Source: Phocoena phocoena | Taxonomy: Eukaryota > Chordata > Mammalia > Artiodactyla > Phocoenidae | Assembly: GCF_963924675.1 (NCBI RefSeq) | Contig: NW_027077413.1 | Location: forward strand, 1,116,001 to 1,180,000 | Direction: 5' to 3' | Length of the DNA: 64,000 nt | Part shown: piece after piece, positions 1 through 10,487 of the stretch | How positions within the stretch are numbered: the stretch's first letter is position 1 | Layout of the letters: each line of letters begins with the position of its first letter | Notes under the pieces: generated by a model | What the model was told of the DNA's origin: nothing | What the model saw: the letters and a program-made list of their open reading frames with translations, nothing else | Databases searched by the model: none | Translations under genes and position numbers: made by a program

Positions 1-164
1 TTCAAAGGGTCTGCATTTGCTCACCGAAACTCACCAATGCTACAGCCTGAAGTGTCCAGCCTTATGTCTCAACCAGCTCTGGGTGTAGATGTGGTCAATC
101 CCGGTTGCATCACATGCCCTGAGTGAATTATTTAAGAATTGCTCTCATTTTCACTGTCTTTGTG

Positions 165-520
165 TTTTGTTTTTGAAATTTATTTTGATAATGAGATTTA
201 TCAGATTTTCACTGTTGCGTTTATGCCGCTGTACACACGCTTGATTCTCTTACGGAGACATATAAATCCATGGGTTTTAAGATTCTTCCTAGTCAGGTAT
301 ATTCCTAGGCGTTGAATATGTGGTGTTGAGTCCATTTCGTTGAGCAAGGAGTAGGTCTTGTCTATTACATATTTGGCTTATGGAATGTTATCTGTGCTAA
401 TTTCAGTCTCTTGTTTTATGCAGCACCCCAAGGCACCTTTCCCCATAAGCAAGCACTAGTTGGTTTTCTAAACTTGAGACCCTGTTCTGTTTTGTAATTC
501 AGTTCATGTGTAGTCAAGTT
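165..520 (-). mobile_element. L1 3'UTR relic (antisense), reference copy in monomer 1
   Basis: Read on the minus strand this is the 3' untranslated end of a LINE-1. It resembles, from memory, the 3'UTR of artiodactyl/cetacean L1s: 'tatatatcca', 'gattctt', 'ttgag...gtaggtctt', 'cataagcaagcac', 'ttttctaa' and 'ctgttctgttttgtaattcagttcatgtgta' appear in the expected order. The T-rich stretch at about 161–187 is a plausible decayed poly(A) tail, placing the L1 3' end there. The same segment occurs at the same offset in every monomer. Divergence is high and both boundaries are approximate (tens of bases). Confidence 0.75.
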
Positions 521-1047
521 TACATCCCGTGTATTAGTGATATCTTATGATGTTTGTTTTTCTGTGTGACGTAGTTCACGTAGAATCACCGTACCTGCAT
601 CCACTCACTATGCCGCTACGGGCCTGATGACACAGATTTCATTGCTGAGTGATATTGCATTGCACGTACGTGCCACAACTTCTTTATCCATTTTTTGCTT
701 TCTGGGATATTTACCTGGTCCTGTAGATGAGCTTCTTGGGAACACAGCCGTCCCAAACTTTGGGGTGGATCTCTGTTTTTGATTTTAATTTCCCTAAGCA
801 ATAGGAACATAAGTGCAATTGCCATAGGCTGTGTTGCTTTATTTCTTACGTGTTTCAGGAAACACCATACACTTCTCCAGGGTGGCTGTTCACAATTTAC
901 ATCCTGCCAATTAGCATAACAAGGCTCCCTGTTCTCCATATCCTGTCCTACCTTTCTGGATTTTACACGTTTTTTCAGATGGCCCTTTTTCCGGGGGGGG
1001 CAGTGAGATTTCATTGTAGTGCAGATTTCCTTTTCAGGCTTGCTTGG
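520..1047 (-). pseudogene. L1 ORF2 C-terminal relic, part nearer the C-terminus, reference copy in monomer 1
   Basis: Minus-strand translation preserves blocks of the LINE-1 ORF2 protein C-terminus in order. The first is QPPWRSVWCFLK, compared with QPLWKSVWRFLR of L1. The second is an AIALM.LLLRE block matching AIPLLGIYPKE. The third is WIKKLWHVRAMQYHSAMKS, compared with WIKKMWYIYTMEYYSAIKR. In this copy the frame is open over 616–1014. L1 ORF2 normally exceeds 1200 residues; only the extreme C-terminal, cysteine-rich region remains, without endonuclease or reverse transcriptase domains. It cannot be functional. L1 family motifs are from memory; the order and strand of the blocks are seen directly. 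Confidence 0.85.
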
Positions 1048-1119
1048 TTGGCCAAAAAGGGCGTATGCGTTTTTTCCTGAATATATTCAGGAAAAAACGC
1101 ATACGCCCTTTTTGGCCAA
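1048..1119. mobile_element. 72-bp perfect palindrome, probable mariner-derived MITE inside the L1 relic
   Basis: The left arm 1048–1083 and right arm 1084–1119 are exact reverse complements with no spacer. The outer arm reads ttggccaaaaaggg and the inner core cctgaata/tattcagg. It resembles the short palindromic mariner MITE of cattle and relatives, whose ends read TTGG(G)TTGGCCAAAAAG; here the left flank ttggttggccaaaaag fits and the right outer end has decayed. L1 homology resumes on the far side, so it inserted into the L1. A TA target duplication is no longer visible. A copy occurs in each monomer, truncated by the window end in unit 37. Confidence 0.72.
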
Positions 1120-1375
1120 GTGCATCATTGACGACGTTGTGCCTCTTTTCCTATGCTTTCAGGGCAATTCCAGTCTACCCCCTGCAATGGTTTTCCTGAA
1201 ATTCTGCCCCGCTTTCAAGTCCCCTTCGCAGGCTTACTTCAATATATTTTTGGAGGATAGCTGTCATTTATAACTCTGCAGGTTTGTGAATTACAGTGCC
1301 CCTGAGCTCCTTTCGTCAACTCACTTTCTTGTGAGCTTGGCACAAAACCGCAGGATTGCTTCAGGGCCTAATCTG
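1120..1375 (-). pseudogene. L1 ORF2 relic continuing beyond the MITE, reference copy in monomer 1
   Basis: After the palindrome the plus strand again tracks antisense L1 ORF2. 'gacgttgtgcctcttttcc' corresponds to 'gatgttgagcatcttttca' of L1, followed by a 'ttctgccc' block, 'ttttggag' and 'gcacaaaac'. On the minus strand a short FCAQLTRK.VEE block in this position (clear in other units, e.g. 32713–32904) recalls the FCTAKETI..VKRQPTEWEK block of L1 ORF2. Similarity fades after about offset 1375. Weaker than the other side of the palindrome. Confidence 0.55.
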
Positions 1376-1379
1376 TTTT

Positions 1380-1912
1380 CAGCAGGGCACGCTGAGCCTT
1401 TGTTTAATTCCTCTTCCTGGTGGGCAATGAGCGTTACATTTGCCCGTGCAGACACCTACAGCTAGTCTCTCATTGGTTCTCCCTATTCCTGTACATCTTG
1501 CACAGGAATTGCAAGCTGTGTCAAAGAGGAGGTTAAAGGCACTGACTCTCCAAGCGGGGAGAGTGTTAGTAAAGCATCTGGAATGGTGAACCCGAGGACC
1601 AGGATACGAAAACTGAGATGCATTTTAAATCGTTTCCCAATCACATGGTGGACGATACTCTGGGTATCCCATGCATGTTTTAGCTGGAGGAAGCATCCCT
1701 TGAACCTGGAGAGTTGGGACCCATGGAATGGGTACCATGCAGTATGACTTCAAAGGGTCTGCATTTGCTCACCGAAACTCACCAATGCTACAGCCTGAAG
1801 TGTCCACCCTTATGTCTCAACCAGCTCTGGGTGTAGATGTGGTCAATCCCGGATGCATCACATGCCCTGAGTGAATTATTTAAGAATTGCTCTCATTTTC
1901 ACTGTCTTTGTG
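1380..1912 (+). repeat. Non-L1 spacer of the monomer (unassigned), spanning monomer 1/2 boundary
   Basis: The rest of the monomer, roughly offset 1380 through the boundary to offset ~165 of the next, matches no element I recognise. It holds two short perfect stem-loops. One is actctcc / ggagagt with a 6-base loop (1545–1564). The other is acccat / atgggt with a 3-base loop (1719–1733). There is no convincing open frame, promoter or RNA gene. It could be more diverged L1, an LTR fragment, or unique sequence captured with the L1. Confidence 0.6.
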
Positions 1913-3497
1913 TTTTGTTTTTGAAATTTATTTTGATAATGGGATTTATCAGATTTTCACTGTTGCGTTTATGCCGCTGTACACACGCTTGATTCTCTTA
2001 CGGAGACATATAAATCCATGGGTTTTAAGATTCTTCCTAGTCAGGTATATTCCTAGGCGTTGAATATGTGGTGTTGAGTCCATTTCGTTGAGCAAGGAGT
2101 AGGTCTTGTCTATTACATATTTGGCTTATGGAATGTTATCTGTGCTAATTTCAGTCTCTTGTTTTATGCAGCACCCCAAGGCACCTTTCCCCATAAGCAA
2201 GCACTAGTTGGTTTTCTAAACTTGAGACCCTGTTCTGTTTTGTAATTCAGTTCATGTGTAGTCAAGTTTACATCCCGTGTATTAGTGATATCTTATGATG
2301 TTTGTTTTTCTGTGTGACGTAGTTCACGTAGAATCACCGTACCTGCATCCACTCACTATGCCGCTACGGGCCTGATGACACAGATTTCATTGCTGAGTGA
2401 TATTGCATTGCACGTACGTGCCACAACTTCTTTATCCATTTTTTGCTTTCTGGGATATTTACCTGGTCCTGTAGACGAGCTTCTTGGGAACACAGCCGTC
2501 CCAAACTTTGGGGTGGATCTCTGTTTTTGATTTTAATTTCCCTAAGCAATAGGAACATAAGTGCAATTGCCATAGGCTGTGTTGCTTTATTTCTTACGTG
2601 TTTCAGGAAACACCATACACTTCTCCAGGGTGGCTGTTCACAATTTACATCCTGCCAATTAGCATAACAAGGCTCCCTGTTCTCCATATCCTGTCCTACC
2701 TTTCTGGATTTTACACGTTTTTTCAGATGGCCCTTTTGCCCGGGGGGGGCAGTGAGATTTCATTGTAGTGCAGATTTCCTTTTCAGGCTTGCTTGGTTGG
2801 CCAAAAAGGGCGTATGCGTTTTTTCCTGAATATATTCAGGAAAAAACGCATACGCCCTTTTTGGCCAAGTGCATCATTGACGACGTTGTGCCTCTTTTCC
2901 TATGCTTTCAGGGCAATTCCAGTCTACCCCCTGCAATGGTTTTCCTGAAATTCTGCCCCGCTTTCAAGTCCCCTTCGCAGGCTTACTTCAATATATTTTT
3001 GGAGGATAGCTGTCATTTATAACTCTGCAGGTTTGTGAATTACAGTGCCCCTGAGCTCCTTTCGTCAACTCACTTTCTTGTGAGCTGGGCACAAAACCGC
3101 AGGATTGCTTCAGGCCCTAATCTGTTTTCAGCAGGGCACGCTGAGCCTTTGTTTAATTCCTCTTCCTGGTGGGCAATGAGCGTTACATTTGCCCGTGCAG
3201 ACACCTACAGCTAGTCTCTCATTGGTTCTCCCTATTCCTGTTCATCTTGCACAGAAATTGCAAGCTGTGCCAAACAGGAGGTTAAAGGCAGTGACTCTCC
3301 AAGCGGGGAGAGTGTTAGTAAAGCATCTGGAATGGTGAACCCGAGGACCAGGATACGAAAACTGAGATGCATTTTAAATCGTTTCCCAATCACACGGTGG
3401 ACGATACTCTAGATTTCCCATGCATGTTTTAGCTGGAGGAAGAATGCCTTGAACCTGGAGAGTTGGGACCCATGGAATGGGTACCATGCAGTATGAC
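1749..3497 (+). repeat. Satellite monomer 2 (alpha type)
   Basis: 1749 bp. Near-identical twin of unit 4 and a close relative of unit 1. Palindrome 2797–2868, 8-G run 2742–2749. The L1 ORF2 relic is open on the minus strand over 2364–2687. Confidence 0.95.
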
Positions 3498-5244
3498 TTC
3501 AAAAGGTCTGCATTTGCTCACCGAAACTCACCAATGCTATCAGCCTGAAGTGTCCAGCCTTATGTCTCAACCAGCTCTGGGTGTAGATGTGGTCAATCCC
3601 GGTTGCATCACATGCCCTGAGTGAATTATTTAAGAATTGCTCTCTATTTCACTGTCTTTGTGTTTTGTTTTCGAAATTTATTTTGATAATGGGATTTATC
3701 GGATTTTCACTGCTGCGTATCGGCCGCTGTACACACGCTTGATTCTCTTACGGAGACATATATATCCATGGGTTTTAAGATTCTTCCTAGTCAGGTATAT
3801 TCCTAGGCGTTGAATATGTGGTGTTGGGTCCATTTCATTGAGCAAGGAGTAGGTCTTGTCTTTTACATATTTGGCTTATGGAAAGTTATGTGTGCTAATT
3901 TCAGTCTCTGGTTTTATGCAGCACCCCAAAGCACCTTTCCCCATAAGCAAGCACTAGTTGGTTTTCTAAATTTGAGACCCTGTTCTGTTTTGTAATTCAG
4001 TTCATGTGTAGTCAAGTTTACATTCCGTGTATTAGTGATATCTTATGATGTTTCTTTTTCTGTGTGACGTAGTTCACGTAGAATCACCGTACCTGCATCC
4101 ACTCACTATGCCGCTACGGGCCTGATGACACAGATTTCATTGCTGAGTGATATTGCATTGTACGTACGTGCCACAACTTCTTTATCCATTTTTTGCATTC
4201 TGGGATATTTACCTGGTACTGTAGACGAGCTTCTTGTGAACACAGCCATCCCAAATATTGGGGTGGCTGTCTGTTTTTGATTTTAATTTCCGTAAGCTAT
4301 AGGACCATAAGTGGAAGTGCCATAGGCTGTGTTGCTTTGTTTCTTACGTGTTTCAGGAAACACCATACACTTCTCCAGGGTGGCTGCTGGCAATTTACAT
4401 CCTGCCAATCAGCATAACAAGGCTCCCTGTTCTCCATATCCTGTCCTACCTTTCTGGATTTTACACTTTTTTCAGATGGCCCTTTTGCTGGGGGGGCAGT
4501 GAGACTTCATTGTAGTGCAGATTTCCTTTACAGGCTTGCTTGGTTGGCCAAAAAGGGCGTATGCGTTTTTTCCTGAATATATTCAGGAAAAAACGCATAC
4601 GCCCTTTTTGGCCAAGTGCATCATTGACGACGTTGTGCCTCTTTTCCTATGCTTTCAGGGCAATTCCAGTCTACCCCCTGCAATGGTTTTCCTGAAATTC
4701 TGCCCCGCTTTCAAGTCCCCTTCGCAGGCTTACTTCAATATATTTTTGGAGGATAGCTGTCATTTATAACTCTGCAGGTTTGTGAATTACAGTGCCCCTG
4801 AGCTCCTTTCTTCAACTCGCTTTCTTGTGAGCTGGGCAGAAAACCGCAGGATTGCTTCAGGCCCTAATCTGTTTCCAGCAGGGCACACTGAGCCTTTGTT
4901 TAATTCCTCTTTCTGGTGGGCAATGAGCGTTACATTTGCCCGTGCAGACATCTACAGCTAGTCTCTCATTGGTTCTCCCTATTCCTGTTCATCTTGCACA
5001 GAAATTGCAAGCTGTGCGAAACAGGAGGTTAAAGGAACTGACTCTCCAAGCGGGGAGAGTGTTAGTAAAGCATCTGGAATGGTGAACCCGAGGACCAGGA
5101 AACGAAAACTGAGATGCATTTTAAATCATTTCCCAATCACACGGTGGACGATACTCTGGGTTTCCCATGCATGTTTTAGCTGGAGGAAGAATCCCTTGAA
5201 CCTGGAGAGTTGGGACCCATGGAATGGGTACCATGCAGTATGAC
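3498..5244 (+). repeat. Satellite monomer 3 (beta type)
   Basis: 1747 bp. Twin of unit 5. Beta markers: aaatattgggg, ccgtaagctatagg, agtggaagtgcc. Palindrome 4544–4615. Confidence 0.95.
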
Positions 5245-6993
5245 TTCAAAGGGTCTGCATTTGCTCACCGAAACTCACCAATGCTACAGCCTGAAGTGTC
5301 CAGCCTTATATCTCAACCAGCTCTGGGTGTAGATGTGGTCAATCCCGGTTGCATCACATGCCCTGAGTGAATTATTTAAGAATTGCTCTCATTTTCACTG
5401 TCTTTGTGTTTTGTTTTTGAAATTTATTTTGATAATGGGATTTATCAGATTTTCACTGTTGCGTTTATGCCGCTGTACACACGCTTGATTCTCTTACGGA
5501 GACATATAAATCCATGGGTTTTAAGATTCTTCCTAGTCAGGTATATTCCTAGGCGTTGAATATGTGGTGTTGAGTCCATTTCGTTGAGCAAGGAGTAGGT
5601 CTTGTCTATTACATATTTGGCTTATGGAATGTTATCTGTGCTAATTTCAGTCTCTTGTTTTATGCAGCACCCCAAGGCACCTTTCCCCATAAGCAAGCAC
5701 TAGTTGGTTTTCTAAACTTGAGACCCTGTTCTGTTTTGTAATTCAGTTCATGTGTAGTCAAGTTTACATCCCGTGTATTAGTGATATCTTATGATGTTTG
5801 TTTTTCTGTGTGACGTAGTTCACGTAGAATCACCGTACCTGCATCCACTCACTATGCCGCTACGGGCCTGATGACACAGATTTCATTGCTGAGTGATATT
5901 GCATTGCACGTACGTGCCACAACTTCTTTATCCATTTTTTGCTTTCTGGGATATTTACCTGGTCCTGTAGACGAGCTTCTTGGGAACACAGCCGTCCCAA
6001 ACTTTGGGGTGGATCTCTGTTTTTGATTTTAATTTCCCTAAGCAATAGGAACATAAGTGCAATTGCCATAGGCTGTGTTGCTTTATTTCTTACGTGTTTC
6101 AGGAAACACCATACACTTCTCCAGGGTGGCTGTTCACAATTTACATCCTGCCAATTAGCATAACAAGGCTCCCTGTTCTCCATATCCTGTCCTACCTTTC
6201 TGGATTTTACACGTTTTTTCAGATGGCCCTTTTGCCCGGGGGGGGCAGTGAGATTTCATTGTAGTGCAGATTTCCTTTTCAGGCTTGCTTGGTTGGCCAA
6301 AAAGGGCGTATGCGTTTTTTCCTGAATATATTCAGGAAAAAACGCATACGCCCTTTTTGGCCAAGTGCATCATTGACGACGTTGTGCCTCTTTACCTATG
6401 CTTTCAGGGCAATTCCAGTCTACCCCCTGCAATGGTTTTCCTGAAATTCTGCCCCGCTTTCAAGTCCCCTTCGCAGGCTTACTTCAATATATTTTTGGAG
6501 GATAGCTGTCATTTATAACTCTGCAGGTTTGTGAATTACAGTGCCCCTGAGCTCCTTTCGTCAACTCACTTTCTTGTGAGCTGGGCACAAAACCGCAGGA
6601 TTGCTTCAGGCCCTAATCTGTTTTCAGCAGGGCACGCTGAGCCTTTGTTTAATTCCTCTTCCTGGTGGGCAATGAGCGTTACATTTGCCCGTGCAGACAC
6701 CTACAGCTAGTCTCTCATTGGTTCTCCCTATTCCTGTTCATCTTGCACAGAAATTGCAAGCTGTGCCAAACAGGAGGTTAAAGGCAGTGACTCTCCAAGC
6801 GGGGAGAGTGTTAGTAAAGCATCTGGAATGGTGAACCCGAGGACCAGGATACGAAAACTGAGATGCATTTTAAATCGTTTCCCAATCACACGGTGGACGA
6901 TACTCTAGATTTCCCATGCATGTTTTAGCTGGAGGAAGAATGCCTTGAACCTGGAGAGTTGGGACCCATGGAATGGGTACCATGCAGTATGAC
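5245..6993 (+). repeat. Satellite monomer 4 (alpha type)
   Basis: 1749 bp. Differs from unit 2 at only a few positions seen by eye. Palindrome 6293–6364. L1 ORF2 relic open on the minus strand over 5860–6183. Confidence 0.95.
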
Positions 6994-8740
6994 TTCAAAA
7001 GGTCTGCATTTGCTCACCGAAACTCACCAATGCTATCAGCCTGAAGTGTCCAGCCTTATGTCTCAACCAGCTCTGGGTGTAGATGTGGTCAATCCCGGTT
7101 GCATCACATGCCCTGAGTGAATTATTTAAGAATTGCTCTCTATTTCACTGTCTTTGTGTTTTGTTTTCGAAATTTATTTTGATAATGGGATTTATCGGAT
7201 TTTCACTGCTGCGTATCGGCCGCTGTACACACGCTTGATTCTCTTACGGAGACATATATATCCATGGGTTTTAAGATTCTTCCTAGTCAGGTATATTCCT
7301 AGGCGTTGAATATGTGGTGTTGGGTCCATTTCGTTGAGCAAGGAGTAGGTCTTGTCTTTTACATATTTGGCTTATGGAAAGTTATGTGTGCTAATTTCAG
7401 TCTCTGGTTTTATGCAGCACCCCAAAGCACCTTTCCCCATAAGCAAGCACTAGTTGGTTTTCTAAATTTGAGACCCTGTTCTGTTTTGTAATTCAGTTCA
7501 TGTGTAGTCAAGTTTACATTCCGTGTATTAGTGATATCTTATGATGTTTCTTTTTCTGTGTGACGTAGTTCACGTAGAATCACCGTACCTGCATCCACTC
7601 ACTATGCCGCTACGGGCCTGATGACACAGATTTCATTGCTGAGTGATATTGCATTGTACGTACGTGCCACAACTTCTTTATCCATTTTTTGCATTCTGGG
7701 ATATTTACCTGGTACTGTAGACGAGCTTCTTGTGAACACAGCCATCCCAAATATTGGGGTGGCTGTCTGTTTTTGATTTTAATTTCCGTAAGCTATAGGA
7801 CCATAAGTGGAAGTGCCATAGGCTGTGTTGCTTTGTTTCTTACGTGTTTCAGGAAACACCATACACTTCTCCAGGGTGGCTGCTGGCAATTTACATCCTG
7901 CCAATCAGCATAAGAAGGCTCCCTGTTCTCCATATCCTGTCCTACCTTTCTGGATTTTACACTTTTTTCAGATGGCCCTTTTGCTGGGGGGGCAGTGAGA
8001 CTTCATTGTAGTGCAGATTTCCTTTACAGGCTTGCTTGGTTGGCCAAAAAGGGCGTATGCGTTTTTTCCTGAATATATTCAGGAAAAAACGCATACGCCC
8101 TTTTTGGCCAAGTGCATCATTGTCGACGTTGTGCCTCTTTTACTATGCTTTCAGGGCAATTCCAGTCTACCCCCTGCAATGGTTTTCCTGAAACTCTGCC
8201 CCGCTTTCAAGTCCCCTTCGCAGGCTTCCTTCAATATATTATTGGAGGATAGCTGTCATTTATAACTCTGCAGGTTTGTGAATTACAGTGCCCCTGAGCT
8301 CCTTTCTTCAACTCGCTTTCTTGTGAGCTGGGCAGAAAACCGCAGGATTGCTTCAGGCCCTAATCTGTTTCCAGCAGGGCACACTGAGCCTTTGTTTAAT
8401 TCCTCTTTCTGGTGGGCAATGAGCGTTACATTTGCCCGTGCAGACACCTACAGCTAGTCTCTCATTGGTTCTCCCTATTCCTGTTCATCTTGCACAGAAA
8501 TTGCAAGCTGTGCGAAACAGGAGGTTAAAGGAACTGACTCTCCAAGCGGGGAGAGTGTTAGTAAAGCATCTGGAATGGTGAACCCGAGGACCAGGAAACG
8601 AAAACTGAGATGCATTTTAAATCATTTCCCAATCACACGGTGGACGATACTCTGGGTTTCCCATGCATGTTTTAGCTGGAGGAAGAATCCCTTGAACCTG
8701 GAGAGTTGGGACCCATGGAATGGGTACCATGCAGTATGAC
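6994..8740 (+). repeat. Satellite monomer 5 (beta type)
   Basis: 1747 bp. First ~1100 bp almost identical to unit 3; scattered private changes follow the palindrome (8040–8111), for example tttactatg and tatattattgg. Confidence 0.95.
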
Positions 8741-10487
8741 TTCAAAGGGTCTGCATTTGCTCACCGAAACTCACCAAGGCTATCAGCCTGAAGTGTCCAG
8801 CCTTATGTCTCAACCAGTTCTGGGTGTAGATGTGGTCAATCCCGGTTGCATCACATGCCCTGAGTGAATTATTTAAGAATTGCTCTCTATTTCACTGTCT
8901 TTGTGTTTTGTTTTCGAAATTTATTTTGATAATGGGATTTATCGGATTTTCACTGCTGCGTTTCGGCCGCTGTACACACGCTTGATTCTCTTACGGAGAC
9001 ATATATATCCATGGGTTTTAAGATTCTTCCTAGTCAGGTATATTCCTAGGCGTTGAATATGTGGTGTTGGGTCCATTTCGTTGAGCAAGGAGTAGGTCTT
9101 GTCTATTACATATTTGGCTTATGGAATGTTATCTGTGCTAATTTCAGTCTCTGGTTTTATGCAGCACCCCAAGGCACCTTTCCCCATAAGCAAGCACTAG
9201 TTGGTTTTCTAAATTTGAGACCCTGTTCTGTTTTGTAATTCAGTTCATGTTTAGTCAAGTTTACATTCCGTGTATTAGTGATATCTTATGATGTTTCTTT
9301 TTCTGTGTGACGTAGTTCACGTAGAATCACCGTACCTGCATCCACTCACTATGCCGCTACGGGCCTGATGACACAGATTTCATTGCTGAGTGATATTGCA
9401 TTGCACGTACGTGCCACAAATTCTTTATCCATTTTTTGTTTTATGGGATATTTACCTGATATTGTAGACGAGCTTCTTGTGAACACAGCCGTCCGAAATA
9501 TTGGGGTGGCTGTCTGTTTTTGATTTTAATTTCCGTAAGCTATAGGACCATAAGTGGAAGTGCCATAGGCTGTGTTGCTTTGTTTCTTACGTGTTTCAGG
9601 AAACACCATACACTTCTCCAGGGTGGCTGCTGTCAATTTACATCCTGCCAATCTGCATAGCAAGGCTCCCTGTTCTCCATATCCTGACCTACCTTTCTGG
9701 ATTTTACACTTTTTTCAGATGGCCCTTTTGCCCGGGGGGCAGTGAGACTTCATTGTAGTGCAGATTTCCTTTACAGGCTTGCTTGGTTGTCCAAAAAGGG
9801 CGTATGCGTTTTTTCCTGAATATATTCAGGGAAAAACGCATACGCCCTTTTTGGCCAAGTGCATCATTGTAGATGTTCTGCCTCTTTTCCTATGCTTTCA
9901 GGGCAATTCCAGTCTACCCCCTGCAATCGTTTTCCTGATATTCTGCCCCGCTTTCAAGTCCCCTTCGCAGGCTTACTTCAATATATTTTTGGAGGATAGC
10001 TGTCATTTATAACTCTGCAGGTTTGTGAAGTACAGTGCCCCTGAGCTCCTTTCTTCAACTCGCTTTCTTGTGAGCTGGACAAAAAACCAAAGGATTGCTT
10101 CAGGCCCTAATATGTTTTCAGCAGGGCACGCTGAGCCTTTGTTTAATTCCTCTTCCTGGTGGGCAATGAGCGTTACATTTGCCCGTGCAGACACCTACAG
10201 CTAGTCTCTCATTGGTTCTCCCTATTCCTGTTCATCTTGCACAGAAATTGCAAGCTGTGCCAAACAGGAGGTTAAAGGCACTGACTCTCCAAGTGGGGAG
10301 AGTGTTAGTTAAGCATCTGGAATGGTGAACCCGAGGACCAGGATACGAAAACTGAGATGCATTTTAAATCGTTTCCCAATCACACGGTGGACGATACTCT
10401 GGGTTTCCCATGCATGTTTTAGCTGGAGGAAGAATCCCTTGAACCTGGAGAGTTGGGACCCATGGAATGGGTACCATGCAGTATGAC
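8741..10487 (+). repeat. Satellite monomer 6 (beta type)
   Basis: 1747 bp. Its first half carries 'caaggctatc' and 'ccagttctggg', shared with units 9 and 11. Palindrome 9787–9858 has one left-arm change (ttgtcc) and one inner right-arm change, so it is no longer perfect. Confidence 0.94.

Larger units (their letters stand above)
1..1748 (+). repeat. Satellite monomer 1 (alpha type)
   Basis: 1748 bp. Groups with units 2 and 4 by the ORF2-segment variants (ggtcctg, aactttgggg, ccctaagcaatagg). Perfect 72-bp palindrome at 1048–1119 and an 8-G run at 993–1000. This unit is used below as the reference for internal anatomy. The phase of the monomer start is arbitrary. Confidence 0.95.
1749..8740 (+). 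repeat. Duplicated alpha–beta dimer (units 2–3 and 4–5)
   Basis: Units 2–3 (1749–5244) and 4–5 (5245–8740) are each 3496 bp and share private variants, including the pccat/caaatattgggg pattern of units 3 and 5 and the rare aactttgggg plus ggtcctg pattern of units 2 and 4. This indicates a recent duplication of a two-monomer block. Similarity weakens in the second half of unit 5. Confidence 0.85.

Noticed and set aside
335..351. CENP-B-box-like tttcgttg at the start of a 17-mer
   Set aside because: Only the first eight bases fit. The required central A and the CGGG core are missing (gcaaggag follows).
1019..1273. 84-codon plus-strand open frame repeated in nearly every monomer
   Set aside because: It runs through the palindrome and antisense to the L1 ORF2 relic, mostly from a non-ATG start. 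Recurrence is explained by satellite copying, and no domain or promoter is seen.
1545..1564. Stem-loop as an intrinsic terminator or RNA gene
   Set aside because: The stem has no following T-run, and the host is eukaryotic. It is noted only as a small hairpin in the spacer.
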